Positions 46,218 to 52,163 of a stretch of DNA of 64,000 bases are shown piece by piece (position 1 is the stretch's first letter; every line of letters starts with the position of its first letter). Made by a program: the position numbers and the translations under genes. The stretch is taken from assembly GCF_033097365.1 (NCBI RefSeq), contig NZ_AP028461.1, forward strand, positions 6,820,001 through 6,884,000. Reading direction: 5' to 3'. The notes below the pieces were generated by a model. The model was not told where the DNA came from. It ran no database searches and saw nothing but the letters and a program-made list of their open reading frames with translations. Origin of the DNA: Actinoplanes sichuanensis. Its GTDB lineage: Bacteria; Actinomycetota; Actinomycetes; Mycobacteriales; Micromonosporaceae.

Positions 46218-47066
46218 TCACTCCTTCGCGTCGACCTGGTAGAGCAGGCTGCGGTGGGTGGGCCGGTAGCCGAGCGAGTCGTTGACCCGGCGCATCGCGA
46301 TGTTGCTGTCGGCGGTGTCGGCGAGCAGCCCGGCCAGCTTCGGGAACCGCTCCCGGGCCGCCTCGATCTGCGCGACCTTGAGCCACCGGGCCAGGCCGCG
46401 CCCACGGTGCTCGGGCAGCACGCCCGTCCCGTAGTGCTGCCCGTCCCCGGTCCCGTCGCCGGCCACCACCAGCTCGGTGAATCCGGCGATCTCCCCGTCC
46501 GGCGCGATCACCGCGGTGGTCAGCAGGATCTCGCCGCGCTCGGCCACCGCGGCGGCGACCCGGTGCAGCCGCTCGACATCCCACACGTCCGGGGCCCAGG
46601 CCGCCTCGTCCATCGGCATGTCGTCCATCGCCCGCCGGGACCGGGCGAACGTCTCGGCCAGTTCGTCGGCCACCGTGCCCTCCCAGTGCACGAGCCGGTA
46701 ACCGTCGACGGCCCGGGCCGTCACGGCGAACGACGAGAGCTCCAGACGGGTGAACGTCAACGTCAGCACCCGCCGCATCCCGGCCGCCACGCAGAAGGAC
46801 TCCCCCGCGGAGCCCTCCTCGACGGCCGGTCCGAGCAGCGCGCGCCCGCCGGTGGCGGAGGCCGCCGCCTGGAGCAGCCGGGTACCGACCCCGGACCGGC
46901 GCTCCGCCGGGTGCACGGTGATCCGCAGGTCGGCCGCCCCGTCACCGGGCGGAGCGAAGACGTACGCGGTGCCCAGCGGCCGCCCGTCGGTGCCTTCGGC
47001 GATCCACACCGGATTGTCACTGGACGGGTTCGTGAGTGCGTTGATGCGAATGGTCATGGCAGGCAT
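46218..47066 (-). CDS. Double-GNAT N-acetyltransferase
   Basis: A 282-residue protein with two GNAT domains. The first carries TVHPAERRSGVGTRLLQAA near residue 55. The second carries GTGVLPEHRGRGLARWLKV, a canonical acetyl-CoA pyrophosphate loop, and ends DSLGYRPTH. This tandem design is common in actinomycetes, where the second domain is usually the active one. The start could be ATG 47066 or 47057; GGAGAA precedes the former. It is co-transcribed with the AbiEii-like gene, so it might acetylate or detoxify something in that system. Confidence 0.78.
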   Translation of the reverse strand: MPAMTIRINALTNPSSDNPVWIAEGTDGRPLGTAYVFAPPGDGAADLRITVHPAERRSGVGTRLLQAAASATGGRALLGPAVEEGSAGESFCVAAGMRRVLTLTFTRLELSSFAVTARAVDGYRLVHWEGTVADELAETFARSRRAMDDMPMDEAAWAPDVWDVERLHRVAAAVAERGEILLTTAVIAPDGEIAGFTELVVAGDGTGDGQHYGTGVLPEHRGRGLARWLKVAQIEAARERFPKLAGLLADTADSNIAMRRVNDSLGYRPTHRSLLYQVDAKE

Positions 47067-47130
47067 TGTTCTCCATCTCATCCTCACCGGAGGATGCCGG
47101 CGGGCCACTCCCGTCGGCACGCTGCTCGTC

Positions 47131-48711
47131 ATGGCACAGGACGCGAAACCGACCGGTAGCCGGACGAGACTGGCCGTCCTGTTGTCGATGGCCATGTTCG
47201 TGCTGGTCGTCGACACCTCGTTGATGAACGTCTCGATCTCCGCGGTGGTCCGGGATCTGAACACCACGGCCAGCGGCGTCCAGTCCGCGATCGCTCTGGA
47301 AGCGCTGGTCTCGGCCGCGTTCATCCTGATCGGCGGCAAGGTCGGCGACCTCATCGGGCGTAAGCGGGCGTACGTGCTGGGCCTGCTCGGTTACGCGGTC
47401 GGCGCGCTGGCCATGACCGTCGCGGACACGCTGCTGCCGATCGTGATCTGCTGGGCGCTGATCGGCGGGATCGGTGCGTCCCTGCTGCTGCCGTCGATGC
47501 AGTCGCTGATCCACGGCAACTTCGAGGGCGCCGAACAGCGTCGGGTGTACGCCATGGTCGGTGCCGCCGCCGCGATCGCCGCCGCCGTGGGCCCGCTGCT
47601 CGGCGGTTTCATCACCACGTTCCTGTCCTGGCGGGTCGGGTTCGCGCTGGAGGTCGTGATCATCGCTGGGGTGCTGTCCGGCATCAGCCTGGTCAAGAAC
47701 GTCGAATACACCGGTCCACGGCACATCGACGTGATCGGCGCGGTCCTCTCGGTCACCGGCATGGGCGGCATCGTCCTCGGCATCCTGGTCTGGGAGGAGG
47801 GCGGCAGCGCTGTGGCGGCCCTGCTCCTGCTCGGTGTCCTCGGCCTGGCCGGGCTCGCCTGGTGGCTGGTCCGGCGGAAGAGGGCCGGCCGCCCGGCGCT
47901 GCTGGATCCCGGCCTGTTCCGATCCCACCTGTTCCGGGCCGGCATCTCGGCCCAGATGCTGCAGCAGACCGCGCTCGGCGGCCTGATGATCGCCCTGCCG
48001 ATCTACCTGCAGATGGTGCTCGGCTACAACGCTCTGCAGGCCGGGCTCTCGCTGGCCCCGCTGTCACTGAGCATGTTCGCGGTCGCCCTGCTCGCCGGTC
48101 GCAGCGCCGGACGGTGGCGCCCGGCGAACATCATCCGCCTCGGATTCGCTCTGCTCACCCTGGGCACGCTGGCGCTCGTACCACTGGTCCCGCAGTCCGG
48201 TTTCGGCTGGCAGCTGCTGCTGCCGCTGGCCGTCGCCGGATCCGGTCTGGGCATGCTGGTGTCGCAACTCAACAACTACACGCTCTCCCCGATCGAGGAG
48301 GAGCGGGTCAGTGAGGCGGCCGCGGTCAACTCGGCCGGCGGATCGTTCGGGTTGTCCTTCGGCCTGGCCGCGGCGGGCGCGATCATGCTGGCCACCCTCG
48401 CCGCCTCGTTCACCGACCGGGCCGAGCAGAGCACCGTCCTCGACCCGGGTCAGCAGCAGCAGGTCGCCGCCGCCCTGGAGCAGAACGCCGAGGTGATGTC
48501 CGACGAGCACCTGACCGCGCTGCTGGCGGGCCAGTCCACCGAGATCGCTGACGAGATCCTCCGGATCAACACCGAGGCCCGCCCGATCGCGCTGCAGGCG
48601 GCGCTGCTGCTGCCGCTGCTCGCCGGGCTGCTCGGCCTGCTGAACGCGTTCCGGATGGCCCGCCTGCCGGACCCGAGACCGTCCGAGGGCGGCGACAACC
48701 TGCTCGGCTGA
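47131..48711 (+). CDS. DHA2-family MFS exporter
   Basis: A 526-residue membrane transporter with 14 hydrophobic segments. Helix 1 has FVLVVDTSLMNVSISAVVRD, motif A is GKVGDLIGRKRAYVLGLLG, and motif C is AAVGPLLGGFITTFLSWRVG. An extracellular loop at about 440-490 is Gln/Glu-rich. It belongs to the same superfamily as the exporter at 40464-42041 but is not a close copy. ATG 47131 has no clear ribosome site; an in-frame ATG at 47056 is possible but would overlap the divergent GNAT start. Confidence 0.82.
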   Translation: MAQDAKPTGSRTRLAVLLSMAMFVLVVDTSLMNVSISAVVRDLNTTASGVQSAIALEALVSAAFILIGGKVGDLIGRKRAYVLGLLGYAVGALAMTVADTLLPIVICWALIGGIGASLLLPSMQSLIHGNFEGAEQRRVYAMVGAAAAIAAAVGPLLGGFITTFLSWRVGFALEVVIIAGVLSGISLVKNVEYTGPRHIDVIGAVLSVTGMGGIVLGILVWEEGGSAVAALLLLGVLGLAGLAWWLVRRKRAGRPALLDPGLFRSHLFRAGISAQMLQQTALGGLMIALPIYLQMVLGYNALQAGLSLAPLSLSMFAVALLAGRSAGRWRPANIIRLGFALLTLGTLALVPLVPQSGFGWQLLLPLAVAGSGLGMLVSQLNNYTLSPIEEERVSEAAAVNSAGGSFGLSFGLAAAGAIMLATLAASFTDRAEQSTVLDPGQQQQVAAALEQNAEVMSDEHLTALLAGQSTEIADEILRINTEARPIALQAALLLPLLAGLLGLLNAFRMARLPDPRPSEGGDNLLG

Positions 48712-48775
48712 TCCGGAACGGCCGGCCGAAACGGAATGTCACATAGTCGGCACATGGGGGTGACATCATTCCTGG

Positions 48776-49342
48776 ATGCGTTCAACGGTGGCGGCAGTGC
48801 ACGACGTGGTGACCAGGCTGGAACCGGTCGACAATCTCGAGGGCGAACACCGCGGGCACGCCCTCGGCTGGCTACGGAGCACCGACGACGTGTTCCGCCG
48901 GGCCAAGCCGGCCGAACCGGGCCGGCACCTGGTGTCCTACGTGGTCCCGGTGGATCCGGCCGACGGCAGCCTGCTTCTCGTCGAGCACGTCAACGCCGGT
49001 CTGTGGCTGCCGCCCGGCGGGCACGTGGAGGTGGACGAGGATCCGTACGAGACGGCGGCCCGCGAGATCGAGGAGGAGCTCGGCGTCAGCGCCCCGGTCT
49101 CCGCCGCCCCGCTCTTCCTGACCGTGACCGAGACCGTCGGCATGGACTCCGGGCACGTCGACGTGAGTCTCTGGTACACCGTCGAGATCCCCCGTGACCA
49201 GCCACTGAAGCCGGACACCGGCGAGTTCCACAGCGTCCGCTGGTGGAGCCGCGACGAGATCGTCAAGTCCGACCCGGCCCGGTTCGACCCGCACCTGGGC
49301 CGTTTCCTGAAGAAGCTCCCTAACGCAGAACCGTGTATGTGA
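48776..49342 (+). CDS. Nudix hydrolase
   Basis: A 188-residue Nudix enzyme. The Nudix box GGHVEVDEDPYETAAREIEEELGV lies near residues 80-103 and supplies the metal-binding glutamates (GX5EX7REUXEEXGU). The substrate is a nucleoside diphosphate derivative, not predictable here. An extra N-terminal 50 residues precede the fold. Its last 23 bases overlap the convergent DHFR-like gene. Confidence 0.85.
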   Translation: MRSTVAAVHDVVTRLEPVDNLEGEHRGHALGWLRSTDDVFRRAKPAEPGRHLVSYVVPVDPADGSLLLVEHVNAGLWLPPGGHVEVDEDPYETAAREIEEELGVSAPVSAAPLFLTVTETVGMDSGHVDVSLWYTVEIPRDQPLKPDTGEFHSVRWWSRDEIVKSDPARFDPHLGRFLKKLPNAEPCM

Positions 49343-49907
49343 GGTGGGTGACGCCCCGGCCCTCGATCACCCGCGGATCGCTGAGCCGGACCGGCGCCAC
49401 CACCTGATCGCCGAAGAAGCTGGTGCCGGCGCCGAGCAGCACCGGCACCAGCGAAACGGTGATCTCGTCGAGCAGCCCGGCGTCCAGATACTGCTGGGTC
49501 AGGGTCGGCGTGGAGACCGACACCACGCGCTCGCCGGCGGTTTTCTGCGCGGCTTCCAGCGCGGCGATCGGATCGGTGAAGAACGACGTCTCGGAGTCCT
49601 CGCGCGGCCACCCGCCGGGCACCGAATGACTCACCACGAAGACCGGGCATCCGGCCGGATGCCGCCCGCCCCACCCGTCGGTGTTCTCGAAGAGCCGCCG
49701 CCCGCAGATCAGCGCGCCCGCACTCGTCAGGGCCGGCCGCAGATATCTCTCGCTCGCCCGCGTGACGTGGAAGACCCAGCGCGGATCGGCGCTCGGAATC
49801 TCGACCTCACCGTTCTGGTACCACCCGAAAAGTTCGGCCACACCGTCGTACTCATCCGCGACGAACCCGTCCAGCGACATGGACATGGCAGCGACGACTC
49901 TGCCCAT
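49320..49907 (-). CDS. Dihydrofolate-reductase-like (RibD C-terminal) protein
   Basis: A 195-residue protein of the DHFR/RibD-C fold that binds NADPH. Characteristic parts are VAAMSMSLDGFVAD at the start, LICGRRLFENTDGWGG, then EITVSLVPVLLGAGTSFF near the end. Most actinomycete copies are of unknown substrate and are not true DHFR. It overlaps the Nudix gene tail-to-tail. Confidence 0.82.
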   Translation of the reverse strand: MGRVVAAMSMSLDGFVADEYDGVAELFGWYQNGEVEIPSADPRWVFHVTRASERYLRPALTSAGALICGRRLFENTDGWGGRHPAGCPVFVVSHSVPGGWPREDSETSFFTDPIAALEAAQKTAGERVVSVSTPTLTQQYLDAGLLDEITVSLVPVLLGAGTSFFGDQVVAPVRLSDPRVIEGRGVTHLTYTVLR

Positions 49908-50063
49908 GGCAGGCCTCCCTCACGCGCATCCCTACCCCGCAGGTTTCTCCTCCGAAGCGGTTCACGCAAGCCATTCATCTGCGCATTCGCCCAGGTGAGG
50001 CCTCGGTGCGCAGGCCTTCGCGCCAAGAACCCCCGATGATTCTCGACGGCCGTCGGCGACCCG

Positions 50064-50079
50064 TTCCACAGCGGACGAC
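50064..50079. repeat. Left arm of 16-base inverted repeat flanking the tRNA array
   Basis: TTCCACAGCGGACGAC on the plus strand is the exact reverse complement of 50914-50929. In the minus-strand transcript this is the 3' arm. Confidence 0.95.
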
Positions 50080-50107
50080 CTACATCTCCCCTGAGCCGGG
50101 GCGGTAT

Positions 50108-50128
50108 CTCCGCCTCGGCGGGGCGGAG
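50108..50128 (-). terminator. Candidate hairpin after the tRNA array
   Basis: CTCCGCC (50108-50114) and GGCGGAG (50122-50128) form a 7-base stem with a 7-base loop between the last tRNA and the 3' arm of the inverted repeat. No T-tract follows on the minus strand, so it may be a processing signal instead. Confidence 0.4.
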
Positions 50129-50157
50129 TTCCCGTACCGAGCCGGCGAAACCGGTGT

Positions 50158-50236
50158 TGGAGGCAGGGGCGGGATTCGAACCCGCGATTTCCGGCTTATG
50201 AGACCGGCGAGGACGACCGAACTCCTCCACCCTGCA
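50158..50236 (-). tRNA. tRNA-Met-like (CAT), last of the array
   Basis: A cloverleaf can be drawn: D stem GAGG/CCTC, anticodon stem CCGGT/GCCGG around loop CTCATAA, T arm GCGGG/CCCGC. The 1:72 position is T:C, a mismatch, and base 73 is T. It is the only member with an encoded CCA end (50158-50160). The CAT anticodon could also mean isoleucine if the C is lysidine-modified. It may be degenerate. Confidence 0.75.
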
Positions 50237-50238
50237 AG

Positions 50239-50311
50239 TGCGCCGCCGGGGACTCGAACCCCGAACCCGCCGCTTAAGAGGCGGCTGCTCTACCCATTGA
50301 GCTAGCGGCAC
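50239..50311 (-). tRNA. tRNA-Lys (CTT)
   Basis: A full cloverleaf with 7-pair acceptor stem (one G-U at 2:71), anticodon loop CTCTTAA, T loop TTCGAGT and A73; CCA is not encoded. Only two bases separate it from the last tRNA. Confidence 0.9.
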
Positions 50312-50329
50312 TGGTCGTACGTCGTGCAG

Positions 50330-50404
50330 TCGGGTCGGCGGGATTCGAACCCGCGTCCTCTCGCTCCCAAGGCGAGCGCGCTGACCAAGCTGCGCCACGA
50401 CCCG
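50330..50404 (-). tRNA. tRNA-Pro (TGG)
   Basis: A perfect acceptor stem CGGGTCG/CGACCCG, with the C1-G72 pair expected for proline, anticodon loop CTTGGGA and A73. CCA is not encoded. Confidence 0.93.
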
Positions 50405-50409
50405 TGAAG

Positions 50410-50483
50410 TGTCGCCGGGTGGTTTCGAACCACCGACCTCCGCCTTATGAGGGCGGCGCTCTCGGCCCCTGAGCTACGGCGAC
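50410..50483 (-). tRNA. tRNA-Met (CAT)
   Basis: A perfect acceptor stem GTCGCCG/CGGCGAC, anticodon loop CTCATAA, T arm GGTGG/CCACC and A73. Lysidine-type isoleucine decoding cannot be excluded. CCA is not encoded. Confidence 0.88.
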
Positions 50484-50487
50484 GGAG

Positions 50488-50579
50488 CGGAGAGCGGGAG
50501 ATTCGAACTCCCGGCAAAGGTTGATCACCCCTGCTCCGGATTAGCAATCCGGCGCCTTCGGCCACTCGGCCAGCTCTCC
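50488..50579 (-). tRNA. tRNA-Ser (GCT)
   Basis: A class II tRNA of 92 bases with a long variable arm, acceptor stem GGAGAGC/GCTCTCC, anticodon loop TTGCTAA and G73, all normal for serine. CCA is not encoded. Confidence 0.93.
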
Positions 50580-50590
50580 ACCGTGTCACG

Positions 50591-50663
50591 TGGACCCGGC
50601 CGGACTCGAACCGGCCACCTTCCGCTTGCAAGACGGATGCTCTACCTGATGAGCTACGAGCCC
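50591..50663 (-). tRNA. tRNA-Ala (TGC)
   Basis: The acceptor stem GGGCTCG/CGGGTCC contains the G3-U70 wobble pair that marks alanine tRNAs. The anticodon loop is CTTGCAA and base 73 is A. CCA is not encoded. Confidence 0.93.
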
Positions 50664-50668
50664 TTGCG

Positions 50669-50742
50669 TACCCGGAGAGGGATTCGAACCCCCATCCTCC
50701 GCACCCTGAATGCGGCGCCTCTGCCAGTTGGGCTACCCGGGC
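50669..50742 (-). tRNA. Class I tRNA with CAG (leucine) anticodon
   Basis: The acceptor GCCCGGG/TCCGGGT pairs with G-U at 1:72 and 7:66. The anticodon stem CCGCA/TGCGG holds loop TTCAGGG, giving anticodon CAG, which reads CUG (Leu). The variable loop has only five bases, while bacterial leucine tRNAs have a long variable arm. A73 is compatible with leucine. Charging identity is therefore open. Confidence 0.8.
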
Positions 50743-50755
50743 CTGATCTCCTGCG

Positions 50756-50828
50756 TGCCCTCGGCGCGATTCGAACGCGCACCGTCCAGATCCTCGGTCT
50801 GGTGCCTCTGCCGTTGGGCCACGAGGGC
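50756..50828 (-). tRNA. Class I tRNA with GAG (leucine) anticodon
   Basis: A perfect acceptor stem GCCCTCG/CGAGGGC, anticodon stem CCAGA/TCTGG around loop CCGAGGA, T arm GCGCG/CGCGC and A73. GAG reads CUC and CUU (Leu), yet the variable loop is short (five bases), so this body is not that of a normal leucine tRNA. It shares the D-arm style with the CAG tRNA beside it. Confidence 0.8.
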
Positions 50829-50836
50829 GTGAAAAG

Positions 50837-50909
50837 TGTCCCCGGAGAGATTCGAACTCCCGGCCCTCGGATCCGTAATCCGACGCTCTTTCCGCTGAGC
50901 TACGGGGAC
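50837..50909 (-). tRNA. tRNA-Arg (ACG), first of the array
   Basis: A perfect acceptor stem GTCCCCG/CGGGGAC, anticodon loop TTACGGA and A73. With inosine at the first anticodon base it would read CGU, CGC and CGA. It lies 4 bases inside the 5' arm of the flanking inverted repeat. CCA is not encoded. Confidence 0.93.
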
Positions 50910-50913
50910 ATTT

Positions 50914-50929
50914 GTCGTCCGCTGTGGAA
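50914..50929. repeat. Right arm of 16-base inverted repeat flanking the tRNA array
   Basis: GTCGTCCGCTGTGGAA is the exact reverse complement of 50064-50079. In the minus-strand transcript it is the 5' arm, 4 bases before the first tRNA, so both ends of the array would pair. Confidence 0.95.
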
Positions 50930-50954
50930 TTGTCAAAGAATGGTAGAAAGAAAA

Positions 50955-50985
50955 CGCCGCCCGGTTCCGGTGAGGAAGGGCGGCG
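50955..50985 (-). terminator. Intrinsic terminator between leader ORF and tRNA array
   Basis: On the minus strand CGCCGCCC (50985-50978) and GGGCGGCG (50962-50955) form a perfect 8-base stem followed at once by TTTTCTTTC, a rare T-rich tail for this genome. It lies between the leader stop codon and the array, the place of an attenuator. Confidence 0.85.
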
Positions 50986-51018
50986 CAGGGAGACTAGCTG
51001 CTCGCTAGCTGCGCCACC
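50979..51018 (-). promoter_or_regulatory. Candidate antiterminator pairing
   Basis: GGTGGCGCAG at the 3' end of the leader ORF (minus strand, 51018-51009) is complementary to CTGCGCCGCC (50988-50979), ten pairs with one G-U, and the latter contains most of the 5' arm of the terminator. The two structures exclude each other. A ribosome at the leader stop codon would cover the first segment and allow termination. Confidence 0.6.
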
Positions 51019-51082
51019 GGCCCAGAAGTCGGCTGAGACGTCGGGCGGGGAGACTCGGCATGGCCTTCATCGTGGCGGACAT
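51005..51082 (-). CDS. 25-codon leader peptide of the tRNA array
   Basis: A short ORF with GGGGGAG three bases before ATG 51082 and stop TAG at 51007-51005. The peptide has five Arg, four Leu, four Ser, three Met, three Ala, two Pro and one Lys, plus one Thr, Gly and Trp. Four of the five Arg codons (CGA, CGT, CGA, CGC) are read by the ACG tRNA that opens the array. There is no signal peptide or known domain. It could instead be a free-standing small protein of a terminated short RNA. Confidence 0.65.
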   Translation of the reverse strand: MSATMKAMPSLPARRLSRLLGRWRS

Positions 51083-51133
51083 CGTCTCCCCCTCTCTGTG
51101 TTTCGCGTCCCGGCTGGGTCGGTGTTGATGACA

Positions 51134-51163
51134 AACATAGGCGGCCCCGCGGCACCCGTCCAA
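51134..51163 (-). promoter_or_regulatory. Promoter of the leader/tRNA-array transcript
   Basis: On the minus strand TTGGAC (51163-51158) and TATGTT (51139-51134) are 18 bases apart, a very good vegetative promoter, with transcription expected near 51127, about 45 bases before the leader ATG. Confidence 0.75.
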
Positions 51164-51189
51164 CGAATTAATCGAGCAGACTGTGGAAC

Positions 51190-51549
51190 ATGATTTACCG
51201 GGTTCTGGCCGAGGCCACGATGGTCGTGCACTTCCTGTTCATCGCGTTCGTGGTGACCGGCGGTTTCCTGGCCTGGCGCCTGCCGAAGGTGATCTGGCTG
51301 CATCTGGCGGCCGCCGCGTGGGGCCTGTGCATCGTCGTGTTCGCGCTGAACTGCCCGCTGACCTATGTGGAGGACTGGGCCCGGGAGCGGGCCGGCCAGT
51401 CCGGGCTGGAGCGCGGGTTCATCGACACGTACCTGACCGGGGTGATGTATCCGGAACGCTACCTGGACGAGGTGCGGCTGCTGATCGCCGTGGTGGTCGC
51501 GGTCTCCTACGTGGGTGTGGTGATCAGGTGGCGGCGACGACGGGGATGA
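51190..51549 (+). CDS. DUF2784 membrane protein
   Basis: A 119-residue protein with three membrane helices, matching DUF2784: VVHFLFIAFVVTGGFLAWR, then a HLAAAAWGLCIVVFALNCPL helix with the conserved CPLT, then a loop with GFIDTYLTGVMYP and a final helix. Its function is unknown. It is divergent from the tRNA leader promoter and overlaps the TetR gene tail-to-tail by 26 bases. No ribosome site is visible, so it may be leaderless. Confidence 0.8.
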   Translation: MIYRVLAEATMVVHFLFIAFVVTGGFLAWRLPKVIWLHLAAAAWGLCIVVFALNCPLTYVEDWARERAGQSGLERGFIDTYLTGVMYPERYLDEVRLLIAVVVAVSYVGVVIRWRRRRG

Positions 51550-52108
51550 TCGCCGCGACCGTGCGGCGCACGTCGGCCGGCGCGGGTGGCGGGCCGGTGC
51601 GGTCGGCGAAGAGCAGGTGCCCGGTGCCGATCAGGATGGCGCCGAGGGTGTCGGTGTCGGCGGTGGCGGCGATCCGGCCGAGGGCCCGCTCGTCCTCGAG
51701 GTAGGCGGCGAACGACTCGGCGGCCTCGGTGAGCACCGGAACCCCGGCCGGCCAGGTCTCCCGGAGGCGGGCGCGCAATCCGTCGCGGAACGTCACGAGC
51801 GCGACGATGGCGACCGCGACCGACCCGAACAGGGAGGTCAGCGCCTCGGCCACGGCGTCGGTGACGGATCCCGCGCCGGCGCGCAGGGCGGCGACTCGCG
51901 GGTCCATCCGGGTGGAGCGGTCCAGCACGTACGCCGCGAGGAAGTCGTCGAAGTCGGTGAAGTGCCGGTGCAGGACGCCTTTGGCGCAGCCGGCGCCGAT
52001 GGTGACGGCACGGCTGGTGAGCGCCTCGGGACCGGATTTCAGCAGGATCCGGTCGGCGGCGTCGAAGAGTTGTTCCCGCACGTCGCGCAGGGCCACACCG
52101 GTCGGCAC
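51524..52108 (-). CDS. TetR-family repressor
   Basis: A 194-residue TetR regulator. The helix-turn-helix is in residues 8-52 (LFDAADRILLKSGPEALTSR, then GCAKGVLHRHFTDFDDFLAAY). The C-terminal ligand domain is variable. The GTG start is 46 bases from the methyltransferase start on the other strand, and the spacer has two identical-arm palindromes, so it very likely controls itself and the methyltransferase. Confidence 0.88.
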   Translation of the reverse strand: MPTGVALRDVREQLFDAADRILLKSGPEALTSRAVTIGAGCAKGVLHRHFTDFDDFLAAYVLDRSTRMDPRVAALRAGAGSVTDAVAEALTSLFGSVAVAIVALVTFRDGLRARLRETWPAGVPVLTEAAESFAAYLEDERALGRIAATADTDTLGAILIGTGHLLFADRTGPPPAPADVRRTVAAIIPVVAAT

Positions 52109-52124
52109 ACAGCGAATCTAGCCG

Positions 52125-52142
52125 AGTGGGCAAGCGCCCACT
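52125..52142. promoter_or_regulatory. TetR operator 1
   Basis: A perfect palindrome AGTGGGC (52125-52131), 4-base spacer AAGC, GCCCACT (52136-52142). It has the same arms as operator 2, centre-to-centre 21 bases, two helical turns. Confidence 0.8.
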
Positions 52143-52145
52143 TAA

Positions 52146-52163
52146 AGTGGGCACATGCCCACT
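52146..52163. promoter_or_regulatory. TetR operator 2, covering the methyltransferase start
   Basis: AGTGGGC (52146-52152), spacer ACAT, GCCCACT (52157-52163). The ATG at 52155 lies inside it, so bound repressor would block both promoter and start region, and the mRNA is probably leaderless or nearly so. Confidence 0.8.

Noticed and set aside
50908..50936. TTGACA box as a separate promoter for the tRNA array
   Set aside because: With a 17-base spacer the -10 position would fall on the first tRNA (AAATGT, 50913-50908), and transcription would start inside it. The 51134-51163 promoter is better placed.
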